Positions 26,013 through 35,644 of a stretch of 64,000 nucleotides of DNA are shown piece by piece. The position numbers and the translations under genes are program-made. The DNA lies in assembly GCA_018671175.1 (NCBI GenBank), contig JABHIE010000018.1:1-64000 (forward strand), read 5' to 3'. Every line of letters starts with the position of its first letter. The first letter of the stretch is position 1. Under the pieces are notes generated by a model, which had not been told where the DNA came from, did no database searches, and saw only the letters and a program-made list of their open reading frames with translations. The DNA comes from Planctomycetota bacterium (GTDB taxonomy: Bacteria > Planctomycetota > UBA1135).

Positions 26013-27272
26013 CTAGTAAATGCCGGAAAAGCGGCCTGAGCCAGCATATCCAGGGAAAAAAGCCTTTCCGGGTTTAAACGAGAATGAGTGCTTCAAAATC
26101 TCGCCCATGACATCCCGAAAATCGGTCGTTACGGGCAGATCGCGGCCTTGATAGAGCTGAGAATCATCGAGCCCCGTAAATTTGCCGTGAACCTTGCCGC
26201 CCTTTACGCCGCCGCCCAACACCCACATGGCGCCACCATGACCATGATCCGTGCCCGAATTCCCGTTTTCGCGGACGGTGCGCCCAAACTCAGTCATAAC
26301 GACGACCGTGACCTCGTTCATTTGCTCGCCCAGGTCGTTGCGGAAAGCGGCCAGCGAAGTCGCCAAATCTTGCGTGCGCACATGATGCCGCCCCTCGACA
26401 CCACCCATCGCGTTGTGGTCATCCCAACCGTTGTAATCGAGCCCAACCACCTCAACAGGCGCACCACTACGGACGACCTGAGCAATTGCCTGAAGTCGAT
26501 TTCCGAAAGTGCTCTGTGCGTAACCAGCTGCCTGGTTTGGTTTGGTTTTTGACAAGATTTCTTGGAATCGCCGCAAAGTCTCAATGGTGACCTGACCCGA
26601 CAAAACGACTCCGGTGCCATCGTCTTGGCGCAGGCCCATCAAACCACCGCCACCTTCGCTCACCGCGCCTTCGCCGAAGAGAGAATCAAACTTATCTAAG
26701 GTGCTCGTCCCTTTTTTCTTTTCCATCGAAGTTGGGACCGCCAAAACGGGATACTCGCCACGCAAAGACCGAGGCAACAATTCTTGCATCGAAAACGCGC
26801 GCAAGGTATCACTCTCTTTTGTTTGGGTTAAACGCAAATAACGATTCAGCCAACCATCGCGCACCGTGCGGTCGCCCGGTGCGCCAAATTCCATGAAATC
26901 TTGCGCGTCAAAATGACTGCGTGTGCGGTGCGGAGAGCCGGCATTCATGATGACCGCAAAATCTTTTTCACGGAAGGCGGGCTCAAGTGCCGCCATCGAA
27001 GGAGCAAGCGCCCATTTCGAAGTCACGGGGATGATGCCGTCGCTCTCTGCCAGCGCAATCGTTGGCCGAACTTTGTAATAGGTTTTGTCTTTAAAGGGCA
27101 CGATCTGATTTAATGGGTCGCACCCACCACGCAAATAAATCGCGACCAAAGTGTGCCTCTTACGCGCAGAAGGCAAAATAGAAAACGGGCCAGCCCATGC
27201 CCTGGAGGAAGCGGCCAGACCGAGCGCACCCGCCTGAAGTAAAAACTTGCGCCTTGAAATGTTATTGTTCAT
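26013..27272 (-). CDS. DUF1501 domain protein (Tat-exported)
   Basis: A 419-residue protein with a twin-arginine-type start (SRRKFLLQAGALGLAASSRA). Conserved DUF1501 pieces are LVAIYLRGGCDPLNQIVP, MNAGSPHRTRSHFDAQDF, NGWDDHNAMGG, and VVVMTEFGRTVRENGN with TDHGHGG. The family belongs to the alkaline-phosphatase/sulfatase-like fold, is exported by Tat, and in planctomycetes and many other bacteria is encoded next to a DUF1800 protein, as here, 2 bases after its stop. The biochemical function is not established. Confidence 0.92.
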   Translation of the reverse strand: MNNNISRRKFLLQAGALGLAASSRAWAGPFSILPSARKRHTLVAIYLRGGCDPLNQIVPFKDKTYYKVRPTIALAESDGIIPVTSKWALAPSMAALEPAFREKDFAVIMNAGSPHRTRSHFDAQDFMEFGAPGDRTVRDGWLNRYLRLTQTKESDTLRAFSMQELLPRSLRGEYPVLAVPTSMEKKKGTSTLDKFDSLFGEGAVSEGGGGLMGLRQDDGTGVVLSGQVTIETLRRFQEILSKTKPNQAAGYAQSTFGNRLQAIAQVVRSGAPVEVVGLDYNGWDDHNAMGGVEGRHHVRTQDLATSLAAFRNDLGEQMNEVTVVVMTEFGRTVRENGNSGTDHGHGGAMWVLGGGVKGGKVHGKFTGLDDSQLYQGRDLPVTTDFRDVMGEILKHSFSFKPGKAFFPGYAGSGRFSGIY

Positions 27273-27274
27273 CG

Positions 27275-28861
27275 TTACTGTTGCTGGAATTCTGGGGAGC
27301 CAAGAAGAAGTGCTAATAGGTCGGGGCCCAACTCTGAAAAGACTGGGTCTTTTTCTCGCTTAAGGTATTTAGATGTCACAGAAGACAGTGCCGCCCGCGT
27401 GCGCTCACCCGCCCCCGCGGGCAAAATCAATTTGGTCAAATGATGCTGCCAAAGTCGTGGATGCACTCCATCGGTCGGGATGCGCTTCCAGAATGAATCA
27501 GGTATCTCAACACCCCTGAATCGACCCGAAGCCAAGTCAATCGCAAACTGCCAACGCAAGGCCATCACGCCTGGATCGAGCCAGCGATCGGCCGTTTCGT
27601 ACCACCCAGTTGGGTCGTCGCAATGATAAAGCGGCTGCCCCATCGACTGCATGAGTGAAAACAGCCTGCGTGGATCTGCCACATCAGCTTCAGTAATGCG
27701 CAATGCGGAAAGCAAAAACTCCCACGGTGTTTTGAACTTAGCACGAAAATTTTCACGCTTCCAAAACTCGTCACTCTCGATGATTGTCAAAAACATCGCA
27801 GGGATGCCACCGCCCGATTTTTTATAAGTCTTTGCAACGGCTTGCACCAATTTTTTGGGCGGCTCGTCAGCAACAAAATAGCGGACCATCTTTGTGGCAA
27901 TAAAATCAGCCGTGCCTTTGTGCTGAATTAACAAAGTTAAAATGTCGTCGCCTTGACCCGCCCCACCCGTTTTGTCTTCTTTAATGCGCTTGCCTAAAAC
28001 CCGTTTATCGCCCTTAACATGCATAGCGGGCTGAAACTGAAATTCGAAGTCGCCATTGCGGCCACCGCTGAATGTCCAGCCCGTCAGAGCTTCGGCAACG
28101 GCAACCACATCTTTTTGTCGATAGTAATTGTCGACGCCAAGCGTGTGCAATTCCATTAGCTCGCGGGCGTAGTTTTCGTTTAAGCCTCGCTGGGCTGCAA
28201 TTTGCGCGGCCTCTTCGGCACGATCTTTCGACCCCGTTTTGCGTTGCGTACGCCGCTCAACTTGAGCAAGCTCTTGATCCGTCGGGGGCCGCCGCGACAA
28301 GTGATTATCTAAATACTGCAACATCGCGGGATGCTTAGCACTTGCGCGAAGCATCGTGCCAAAATCACCAAACACATGATCTCTAACAACAGTTTGCTCG
28401 TAATGCGGAATCAAAGGAAAAGACTGCTGCCCCTTTGTGAAACTGACATTGAAATGGTTGCGCCAAAAATCGCAAGCCACCTCTTTTGTCTGATGCGGGC
28501 TATAAATCGAGCGGTACAAGACCGCAGCAAGTATTTCATTTCGGGGAACTCGCTCTAATTGCTTTCGCTCCTTTTGCGCTGCAGGCGCCAGATCACGCAC
28601 CCTCTCAGAAGTATCAACCAAATCGCGGACTTCAGCCGGTGTCAGAAACAAGGTCTGCATATCTTTTAATCGCTGACCCAAACTCGAACCCGAAGCCGGC
28701 GTATCGCGCATCTGGCCACGAAGCCAAGATTCGGCGCCCACCTTCATGACATTGTTTACATCATCGGGGCCGTAGCCAAAAGAAAAACGAGTTAAAACAT
28801 GGACGGCCTTTTCACGCTCAGTGAGTGGCTCTTTTGATGCGGATTGCTGGAGGTTAGACAT
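27275..28861 (-). CDS. DUF1800 domain protein
   Basis: A 528-residue protein with the DUF1800 pattern: HVLTRFSFGYGPDDVNNV at the N-terminus, FWRNHFNVSFTKG, NENYARELMELHTLGVD, ALTGWTFSGG, and KMVRYFVADEPP. It is encoded directly upstream of the DUF1501 gene, the standard two-gene arrangement. Unlike its partner it has no obvious signal peptide. The pair probably acts in the envelope, but the reaction is unknown. A TACAAT hexamer at 28871-28876 is nine bases before the start. Confidence 0.92.
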   Translation of the reverse strand: MSNLQQSASKEPLTEREKAVHVLTRFSFGYGPDDVNNVMKVGAESWLRGQMRDTPASGSSLGQRLKDMQTLFLTPAEVRDLVDTSERVRDLAPAAQKERKQLERVPRNEILAAVLYRSIYSPHQTKEVACDFWRNHFNVSFTKGQQSFPLIPHYEQTVVRDHVFGDFGTMLRASAKHPAMLQYLDNHLSRRPPTDQELAQVERRTQRKTGSKDRAEEAAQIAAQRGLNENYARELMELHTLGVDNYYRQKDVVAVAEALTGWTFSGGRNGDFEFQFQPAMHVKGDKRVLGKRIKEDKTGGAGQGDDILTLLIQHKGTADFIATKMVRYFVADEPPKKLVQAVAKTYKKSGGGIPAMFLTIIESDEFWKRENFRAKFKTPWEFLLSALRITEADVADPRRLFSLMQSMGQPLYHCDDPTGWYETADRWLDPGVMALRWQFAIDLASGRFRGVEIPDSFWKRIPTDGVHPRLWQHHLTKLILPAGAGERTRAALSSVTSKYLKREKDPVFSELGPDLLALLLGSPEFQQQ

Positions 28862-28870
28862 CTGATTGAG

Positions 28871-28876
28871 ATTGTA
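28871..28876 (-). promoter_or_regulatory. Candidate -10 (TACAAT) for the DUF1800-DUF1501 pair
   Basis: On the minus strand TACAAT ends nine bases before ATG 28861. This implies a very short or absent leader. Confidence 0.35.
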
Positions 28877-29506
28877 TTAATGCGACCAAACAAAGCCAAA
28901 GTGAAACGCACCTGGAAAAGAATCCCAGCCGACATCAATATGCCAAGTTGATGATTCGTCCTTGTTAGGCAGCTTAACAATCAGCCCGCCGCCAATGTTC
29001 CAATTCCAACGCTCAAAATGATGATGTGTGCTGTAATGGTCATCAACCCAGCCCGACCCATAGGTGTATTCCAATACAGGGCCCGTCAAGACATAAGGAA
29101 ACAAATACGGATGCACCTGCTTTACGAAACCATAGTCATAACTAAAATATTTATCATCCTCTGTGTAATCGTGGTCACCGTAATACCATTTATTCCGATC
29201 ATCTGCCGGCTCGCCATATCGAGAGGAAGTATCACTTTCATTCGCATCGAAAATGATGTCTGTTGTGATGATTAAGGGTACATAAATCGCAGTCCAGGGC
29301 AATCTCGCGCGCTGGACGACCATCAAATCGCTATCATTTCGACCTGACACGAAAGATAGGTTTATTGTGTCCATTATTCCGCTGTCGCCGCCAGCGATTG
29401 AATACCCGACACCTAAACCACCGCTTTGTGAAAGGTCGCCGCCTACCGAATTAGACGAGCAACCGATGAAGGCGAATGAGAGGCTAAGCATGAGGAAAAA
29501 ACGCAT
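28877..29506 (-). CDS. Lipoprotein of unknown function
   Basis: A 209-residue protein with a lipoprotein signal (MRFFLMLSLSFAFIGCSS). The mature part is rich in Tyr, Asp and Gly (SRYGEPADDRNKWYYGDHDY) and ends with short beta-prone segments (WNIGGGLIVKLPN and WHIDVGWDSFPGAFHFGFVW), suggestive of a beta-sheet or small barrel-like outer-membrane protein. ATG at 29506 is chosen over one 60 bases upstream because it starts the signal and avoids overlap with the GT-C gene. It lies 22 bases after that gene. Confidence 0.65.
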   Translation of the reverse strand: MRFFLMLSLSFAFIGCSSNSVGGDLSQSGGLGVGYSIAGGDSGIMDTINLSFVSGRNDSDLMVVQRARLPWTAIYVPLIITTDIIFDANESDTSSRYGEPADDRNKWYYGDHDYTEDDKYFSYDYGFVKQVHPYLFPYVLTGPVLEYTYGSGWVDDHYSTHHHFERWNWNIGGGLIVKLPNKDESSTWHIDVGWDSFPGAFHFGFVWSH

Positions 29507-29528
29507 CTGCCTATCATAAGCAGACCGC

Positions 29529-31790
29529 TTATTGCCTGAGCTGTATTTGACTGCAAAGCAACACATCTTCGTTGCTCAACAGCAGGGGCTGTGCCGGAGA
29601 ATCGCCAAGTTGCCATGTCGCTTGACCCGATACAAACGACGCTCGCCCAATCGTGGCGTAAGGCACCCGCATACGCGCAAGAGTGTTTTCACCAATGACC
29701 ATTTCTTTGTGCCAACGCCAACGAAAATAGACTTCACGATTAGCGCCGCGCATTTCCATGGGGATATCAACGACAATTTTAGTGCCAGCTTCGCCCATCC
29801 ATTGCAGATCAGCGCCAGCGACATACTGCCAAACGCGGGCGGCAGGAATCGTTTGCGTAAAGCCTAATCGAGGGTCGGCATCGCCCATCTCAGAGAGGGC
29901 AACCAAGCGCACATAATCAAGTGGGGCGATGGGGCCATCAGGGCCGTCGGCATCGCCATCCCACTCGAGTGCGTGAGCGGGGGTTTGGAAATACTGCTCT
30001 TGAAACTCGGTGCGCATCATGCCGTTTGGCATCTCGATGGAGCGCATCCACTGGCTCAGGTCATCACCCAGCGCTGAAATCATGGTGGGAAGACCTTGGC
30101 GGAAGCGGCTATCCATCCAGACGAAACCAACCTTGCGGCGTGACAAAACCTCTTTTGCGCGATTTGCATTTTTTGCCAAGAAGAAGTCAGCGGGTGCGAT
30201 GAAACTCTCTCGCCCAATATATGAACCAAAATTTGTTGCGACGGTTGGCGCACCGGCCGCCCACTCAAGAGCATGCCCCTGATCCCATGTTGAGAGCACA
30301 CCATGAGAACGGCCAGCTTCACGCTCACTGGCGACCATTGGCCGCAACTCTTTCATGAGCAGGCGCTGACCAACCAAAGCCGAATCAAAACGCGACTGGC
30401 CCGCCATCTCAAAGGCGCGCAACAATTCGGGAGCCTGCAAAGCAAAAACGATGAGCACGGCGGCAAACACCCGAACAATGGGTTTGCGTGTGAAACCACC
30501 CTGGCGCTGAAACTTTTGCAAACGATCAGCCACACCGAGGCCAACAATAACCGCTAAGGGCAAAGCGGCCAAATCGCCAAATCGACGCTGGAAAAGGGCC
30601 AGAATCAAGAAAACGGCAAGCGCTAACATCCAGAATAATCTATCCCGGAAGCCGCTACGCACTTGTAGCCAGGTTTGCCACAAAACCCACGGCAACAAAA
30701 GAGCACTCAAGCCAAGCCAGCGAAAGAAACCACCTGTGCCGGTTTGGTCAAGGCCCCAAAGTGGTTCTGATTCGGCGATACCAGCCATAAAAGCATCTGT
30801 GCGAGTGGCCCAAGAAAACGCCTCTTGGATACCCGCAACCGGCCCCGTGTCAGTAACCCAGAAAACGAGTATCGCGCCAAGCAAAACGATCACGACCTGA
30901 AATGGGCCAATGCCGCGCATGCGCAATGAGGCTTTGGGCCAAACCATCGGGACAAAAACTAGGCCACCAGCAATCAAAAAGGCAAAGTGAAACCACGACA
31001 AATTCACGACCGTCCAGGGTGATATTTCTTGCCAAGGGCTATGCAAAACAGCGGGGAGAACCGCGGAGGCAGCGACAAGGTGAAACAGCAATCCTGCTCG
31101 GCCAACTTCGGGGCGTGGCGAAAAACGATCAATCCACAACAAGATGCCAAAGCCAAGCTGCACAACCAAAACGACAACAATAGACGCCACCCAAGAACCC
31201 AATAAAACGCCCGCCATTAAACCTGAAACGCAGGCCGCAACCCAACAGCATTTAACCAAAGCTCTACCTAGCGTAGCGAAAAGGATGACAACCAAGAAAG
31301 CCACCCAAGCGTGGTGGTCTGCATTACCTGGAACACTGTAATGAATGCTCGCATAAGTCAGTGCATGCAAACCACCAGCAAGCCACGCGGCCAATGCGTT
31401 GCCGTGGCTCATTCTCCATGCCAATAACGCGAGCAAAAGAGAGGTCAAGACCCCTAAAACAAAAGGAACCCAAGCCGCCAAAGCCGAGGATTCGCCCTCG
31501 GCAGGGACAAGACCTAATACTTTAAGGAAAGATGTGTAATAAGGAGGCCAAGGCACCGCTGCGCCAAGTGGCCAATTCAATGATTCATCAAGCGCAAGCG
31601 GAAACCCATCGTCGCCCGTTTCGGACCGAAGTCGACGCAGGTGATACAAACCATCGCTGTCTACGGAAAACCAAGCACTTGAATCACTCTCAGAAAAAGG
31701 GATGCGGATATGGTGTGCTTCTCGAGCCGCCCAAGACAAAACCATAACGCCAAGAAGCGCAACCAAAAGGGCGGGGAGTGTTTTCATCAT
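29529..31790 (-). CDS. STT3-like GT-C membrane glycosyltransferase
   Basis: A 753-residue protein: about ten to thirteen membrane spans, then a ~250-residue soluble C-terminal part. The first outside loop has an acidic motif (SVDSDGLYHLRRL, Asp46), a later loop has GNADHHAW (residues 156-162; compare the DHH/DxH motif of STT3/AglB/PglB), and the soluble part has STWDQGHALEW followed by APTVATNFGSYIG, resembling the WWDYG region of oligosaccharyltransferases. It may transfer lipid-linked sugars to exported proteins, of which this genome encodes many. Divergence from characterised enzymes leaves the acceptor uncertain. It starts 3 bases after the DUF5916 stop. Confidence 0.65.
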   Translation of the reverse strand: MMKTLPALLVALLGVMVLSWAAREAHHIRIPFSESDSSAWFSVDSDGLYHLRRLRSETGDDGFPLALDESLNWPLGAAVPWPPYYTSFLKVLGLVPAEGESSALAAWVPFVLGVLTSLLLALLAWRMSHGNALAAWLAGGLHALTYASIHYSVPGNADHHAWVAFLVVILFATLGRALVKCCWVAACVSGLMAGVLLGSWVASIVVVLVVQLGFGILLWIDRFSPRPEVGRAGLLFHLVAASAVLPAVLHSPWQEISPWTVVNLSWFHFAFLIAGGLVFVPMVWPKASLRMRGIGPFQVVIVLLGAILVFWVTDTGPVAGIQEAFSWATRTDAFMAGIAESEPLWGLDQTGTGGFFRWLGLSALLLPWVLWQTWLQVRSGFRDRLFWMLALAVFLILALFQRRFGDLAALPLAVIVGLGVADRLQKFQRQGGFTRKPIVRVFAAVLIVFALQAPELLRAFEMAGQSRFDSALVGQRLLMKELRPMVASEREAGRSHGVLSTWDQGHALEWAAGAPTVATNFGSYIGRESFIAPADFFLAKNANRAKEVLSRRKVGFVWMDSRFRQGLPTMISALGDDLSQWMRSIEMPNGMMRTEFQEQYFQTPAHALEWDGDADGPDGPIAPLDYVRLVALSEMGDADPRLGFTQTIPAARVWQYVAGADLQWMGEAGTKIVVDIPMEMRGANREVYFRWRWHKEMVIGENTLARMRVPYATIGRASFVSGQATWQLGDSPAQPLLLSNEDVLLCSQIQLRQ

Positions 31791-31792
31791 GG

Positions 31793-33931
31793 TTAAAAGC
31801 GCACAGCGTAAACCAGCTTAGCCGTCAAGTCAGAGTCAATCGGGCGGAAGTTTTCATCTCGCACCCAGCCTGTATTTAGCACCAAAAACAGCTCGCGACC
31901 ATCTTCAACAAACCAGCGCACGCGGCTCTGCACGCCCACCTCTTTCGAGTCGGTATCCCATTGAATCATGTTTTGAAAAATGCTGTCTTGTGAAAAATTC
32001 CAATCAAAAGAAAGTGCCGCAATTTGCTCATCAAAACCACCGTCGTCAAAGACACCATGATTGAGAGAATAATCAAGGGCGACCAAAACCGCAGCAGAAG
32101 GTCGCCACATCAAACCGCCCTCGTATTCGACCATTTGGCCGCTATACCAGTCGCCCCAATGTACGCCAAAACCATAAGCAAACTCGCCCGCGCTTGAGCT
32201 TTCATATTCAGCACCCCAAGTCAGCCACTCATAAAAGCCCGCCTCAATCGTGGTGCCATCTGCTGGCTCAAAAGACTCGTCGACACGGTCTTGATCAGTG
32301 TCAAGTGATAAGTCGATTACCGAGCCATCATGGAACTCAAGTGCGAACAAATCGAAATTGATTGCTTGGCTGACCTCCCCCACGCTATCTACCCACCAAT
32401 GGGCGCTAATCGACGATTCAAGCTCGCGTAGCCAATCATGATTGAAGCGGTATGTGTGCTTAACTTTGGTGCGATAAAGTGTTTCGCCAGGCCGCCGAAC
32501 ATAACCCAAACCAGGCGTGTAATCATTACTTGTGCTAATCACTTTTGCGAAGACCTCAAGCGATTCATCTTTCCAGAAGACATCACCACCGCCAGCCCAA
32601 CCGCGGGCGTTTGTCATGTCATCACTACTCTGGATGGCGTACATATTCCAGCCCAATAAACCGTCGGCAACATCGGGGGCGCTTCCGCGAAAATCAAAAC
32701 CAAAAGTGTGGTTGTGTGCATCAGACTCTGGGTTGCCGTAAGTAAACAAAGCACCGAGAGAGACTCCTTCTTTTATATTCCAGGCGGGTCGAAACACACC
32801 CAGCTCGCCGCCAGGCACGCCTAACGAATCAACCGCATCGGTGCGCACCGCCAAGACACCTAAGTCAAACTCACCGATACGACCCGCAACGCGCAAACCC
32901 GATTCGATTGGCACTTCTTCGCTATCGACCAAGCCAATGCGCCGACTGAAAAAGGGCTTCAATGCGTGCCCCCTTGGGCCGAACTCAAACAGGTTAGAGT
33001 CTTGCAAAAAGAAGTCGCGTTTTTCAGGGAAGAAAGTCGAGTATCGAGAAAGATTCACCCGGCGGTCATCGACTTCCGTCTCGGCAAAATCAGTGTTCCA
33101 GGTCACGGAAGCTTTTAATTCTGGCGTAATCGAAAACGACAATTCAGCACCTAAATCAACACGAGTGTCATCAATTGACCCCTCGCGCAAATGACTTTGA
33201 TTTACCTTGAGATAAGGACGAAACTCTACACCCCAACCTGATTCAATCCCATCAAAGCCTGTCAACTCGCCGGCCTTTAAGACTGTGAACAACCAGTATT
33301 CGCGCACAGGAAAGGCCCAGCGATAACTCGATCGGCTTGCTCCTCGATAACGCTGGAAATTTGCGCGCCACATGCCGTCGTCGCCAAAAGAAAGGGAGCG
33401 AAACGGAATCGCCATCTCAGCCACCCACCGGTCTTCAAAACGCTCGACTCTTCCTTGCCAGACACCATTCCATTTTTTATTAAACCTAGAACCGTTTTCA
33501 GCGATTAAGCCATCACCTCGCGACCCTGCCGCCGACATCTGAAAAAAGTAGGCGGTCTTGCCATCATGAAAAGTATCGAAGACAAACTCAATTCGATCAT
33601 CATCTTCAAGGAAGGCATCGCGCTCCATGTTTTGCAAAACCATCTTTTCAGGCTCTGGCTCAAAACAAGTCATGGCAACAAACAAATGAGTTGCGTTGCG
33701 CATCAAACGCACCTCTGTCGCGGGGTCGGCCAACTCACCCTCGTGGGGCTCGACTTCACGGAACTCACCGAGCAAAACGGCCTCTTGCCAGAGAGACTCT
33801 AATTCACCGTCTAGCTGTGGTGCGCCATCAACCGTCGGCACATGCGCGCGAGGTGCTTGAGCATGAGCAAGGCTTCCTATCACCGCAAAGGCGGCTAAAA
33901 AAGCGATGGGGCAAAGCAATCGAGATTTCAT
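31793..33931 (-). CDS. CBM9-like/DUF5916 outer-membrane protein
   Basis: A 712-residue protein with a signal peptide (AFLAAFAVIGSLAHAQ). An N-terminal carbohydrate-binding family 9-like domain (LDGELESLWQEA, LFVAMTCFEPEPEKM, DDRIEFVFDTFHDGKTAYFF) is followed by a DUF5916 region (NTDFAETEVDDRRVNLSRYS and FPEKRDFFLQ). The C-terminal third alternates hydrophobic and polar residues and ends in AKLVYAVRF, with the terminal Phe expected for an outer-membrane barrel. It likely binds or moves carbohydrate at the outer membrane. The start overlaps mutY by 4 bases. Confidence 0.85.
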   Translation of the reverse strand: MKSRLLCPIAFLAAFAVIGSLAHAQAPRAHVPTVDGAPQLDGELESLWQEAVLLGEFREVEPHEGELADPATEVRLMRNATHLFVAMTCFEPEPEKMVLQNMERDAFLEDDDRIEFVFDTFHDGKTAYFFQMSAAGSRGDGLIAENGSRFNKKWNGVWQGRVERFEDRWVAEMAIPFRSLSFGDDGMWRANFQRYRGASRSSYRWAFPVREYWLFTVLKAGELTGFDGIESGWGVEFRPYLKVNQSHLREGSIDDTRVDLGAELSFSITPELKASVTWNTDFAETEVDDRRVNLSRYSTFFPEKRDFFLQDSNLFEFGPRGHALKPFFSRRIGLVDSEEVPIESGLRVAGRIGEFDLGVLAVRTDAVDSLGVPGGELGVFRPAWNIKEGVSLGALFTYGNPESDAHNHTFGFDFRGSAPDVADGLLGWNMYAIQSSDDMTNARGWAGGGDVFWKDESLEVFAKVISTSNDYTPGLGYVRRPGETLYRTKVKHTYRFNHDWLRELESSISAHWWVDSVGEVSQAINFDLFALEFHDGSVIDLSLDTDQDRVDESFEPADGTTIEAGFYEWLTWGAEYESSSAGEFAYGFGVHWGDWYSGQMVEYEGGLMWRPSAAVLVALDYSLNHGVFDDGGFDEQIAALSFDWNFSQDSIFQNMIQWDTDSKEVGVQSRVRWFVEDGRELFLVLNTGWVRDENFRPIDSDLTAKLVYAVRF

Positions 33932-34995
33932 TTTGAGGCATGTTTGACGACCTTCCGAGCAAGGCCTGTCAGCGGGACATCGCCTGGAAGAGCAAAAGCA
34001 AACGCGGGCAAATCAGATGGGAGCTGCCACTCAGTCACTTCTATAACTTGCGCAGAAATTTTGTGATGAGTAATCGCATGTCGAATCGAACCACCAAGTA
34101 CCTTTAGTTTAGCAGAACCTAAACTCAAACTATGCCACGCGGCATCAAGCGATTCATGCTCCTCTTCTGGAACACAGGGTGGTTCGTAAAGTCCGATATT
34201 CCAGCCGTTGCGTCGCTTGCTTAGTAAATAGGCATCGCCTTGCTTTAAAACAAAAAAGAAGAGTGCCATCTCGACAAAGGCCTTTGCTTTTTTTGCTCTG
34301 GGGTAGCGCAATACATCACCATTAACTAAGGCTAGACAACCCTCGGCTAAGGGGCATTCTGTGCATTTGGGTAATTTTGGCGTGCAAACGGTTGCGCCAA
34401 GTTCCATGACGGCTTCATTCAGGGCGCCGGGAGCTTCATTGCGAGGCAAAAGCGACATCCAGCGAGTGCCGACAGATTCTGACTCGCGGTGCAGCGCCCG
34501 GTCGTCAGAAGCCAGGTGTAGCGCGCAAACCCTTGCTACCACGCGCTTTACATTGCCATCAACCACGGGCGCGTGCAAACCAAAGGCCAACGAACCAATC
34601 GCCGCGGCCGTGTATGGGCCCACACCGGGTAAAGCCAAGAGCCCGTCCAAATCAGTCGGGATGACCCCTTGGAGATCGTCGTGCACCCGTTTTGCAGCGG
34701 CATGAAGCATCCTTGCTCGCCGGTAGTAGCCCAAACCCGCCCAGAATTGAAGGACCTCTTCGATATCAGACTGCGCGAGCGACTCAATCGTCGGAAATCG
34801 CTCAAGAAATCGCTCAAAAAACGGAACAACCACCTCAACGCGTGTCTGCTGCAGCATAATCTCTGAAACCCAAATGCCCCACGCCCCGTGCCCCGCACGC
34901 CAAGGCAAATCACGACGGCGCAACGCGAACCACGGCAACAGCCGGGCCGGGACCAAATCCAAAAAACCAGTGACTAACGATCGAGAAGTAGGCAA
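33928..34995 (-). CDS. mutY: A/G-specific adenine glycosylase
   Basis: A 355-residue MutY, removing adenine mispaired with 8-oxoguanine. Conserved features: LPWRAGHGAWGIWVSEIMLQ with the catalytic Glu, the helix-hairpin-helix LPGVGPYTAAAIGSLAFG followed by VVDGNVKRV with the catalytic Asp, and the [4Fe-4S] loop C-x6-C-x2-C-x5-C (CTPKLPKCTECPLAEGC). A C-terminal MutT-like domain (VLKQGDAYLLSKRRNGWNIG) recognises 8-oxoG. The start appears to be TTG at 34995; no ATG lies nearby. The gene is divergent from the methyltransferase with one base between starts and leads a four-gene unit. Confidence 0.95.
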   Translation of the reverse strand: MPTSRSLVTGFLDLVPARLLPWFALRRRDLPWRAGHGAWGIWVSEIMLQQTRVEVVVPFFERFLERFPTIESLAQSDIEEVLQFWAGLGYYRRARMLHAAAKRVHDDLQGVIPTDLDGLLALPGVGPYTAAAIGSLAFGLHAPVVDGNVKRVVARVCALHLASDDRALHRESESVGTRWMSLLPRNEAPGALNEAVMELGATVCTPKLPKCTECPLAEGCLALVNGDVLRYPRAKKAKAFVEMALFFFVLKQGDAYLLSKRRNGWNIGLYEPPCVPEEEHESLDAAWHSLSLGSAKLKVLGGSIRHAITHHKISAQVIEVTEWQLPSDLPAFAFALPGDVPLTGLARKVVKHASK

Positions 34996-34996
34996 G

Positions 34997-35644
34997 GTGA
35001 GCAGAGAGTGGGAATCCCACTACGGCGACGAGGATACGGTCCGTCGCTACGAAGCGCGCTATGCCCGTGGTCGGAAAAAGTGGAATAACCGCCTTATCCT
35101 GCGGGCGACGATGCGCGCATTAAGAGAGTTGCATGGCGGTGAGCTGCCCCACGCCATTCTTGATTTCCCTTCGGGGCCGGGGCGATTCACGGCAGAATTT
35201 CGCGCACTCGGCATCGATGTCATACACGCGGATGTTCAGCCCGCAATGTTGGCGGCCGCACGACGCGCACATGGGCGGGGCACGGAAATCCTCGCAAACA
35301 TATATGAGCCGCCATTTAATGGGCAGGCTCCGACCGCACTGTGCCTGCGTTTGATGCAGCACCTCGATCGCGCATCGCGCATCGCCGCACTCGCGGGCCT
35401 TGCCCAAAGCACCGACCTGGCCGTTATCGGCTACTACCCTGGTTGGCATTTCAAAACACACACGCGGCGCATCCGCCACTCGCTGGGCTTCAAAAAACGC
35501 CCCTTGCGCGAGCGACTAACCACTCAACAAATCCAAGATGAAGCGGCGGCAGCGGGGTGGCAAGTGCGTGCCATGCGCCGCGCGATGCCGTTATTCTCTG
35601 AGTGCGTTTTAATTCTGCTCGAACGCACCCCCACACTCTCATGA
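34997..35644 (+). CDS. Class I SAM-dependent methyltransferase
   Basis: About 215 residues with motif I AILDFPSGPGRF, then VIHADVQPAMLAAARR and a ALCLRLMQHLDRASR segment. The C-terminal HTRRIRHSLGFKKRPLRERL corresponds to RIWGRHLRHKLGLRD of the methyltransferase at 9736-10434, and both end in an F-S-[DE]-x-V-L-I motif, so the two are paralogues. GTG at 34997 is chosen because earlier starts would run back through mutY on the opposite strand; the true start is uncertain. The stop overlaps the next gene (ATGA), suggesting a shared function with the membrane protein. The substrate is unknown. Confidence 0.75.
   Translation: MSREWESHYGDEDTVRRYEARYARGRKKWNNRLILRATMRALRELHGGELPHAILDFPSGPGRFTAEFRALGIDVIHADVQPAMLAAARRAHGRGTEILANIYEPPFNGQAPTALCLRLMQHLDRASRIAALAGLAQSTDLAVIGYYPGWHFKTHTRRIRHSLGFKKRPLRERLTTQQIQDEAAAAGWQVRAMRRAMPLFSECVLILLERTPTLS
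35007..35021. promoter_or_regulatory. Near-perfect palindrome at the mutY/methyltransferase boundary
   Basis: AGTGGGA and TCCCACT flank one central base. The site lies 12-26 bases upstream of the mutY start on the minus strand and within the first codons of the methyltransferase. It could be an operator; short arms allow chance. Confidence 0.25.

Noticed and set aside
26013-28861. DUF1501/DUF1800 pair as a new system
   Set aside because: This two-gene arrangement is widespread and already well known, although its reaction is not.
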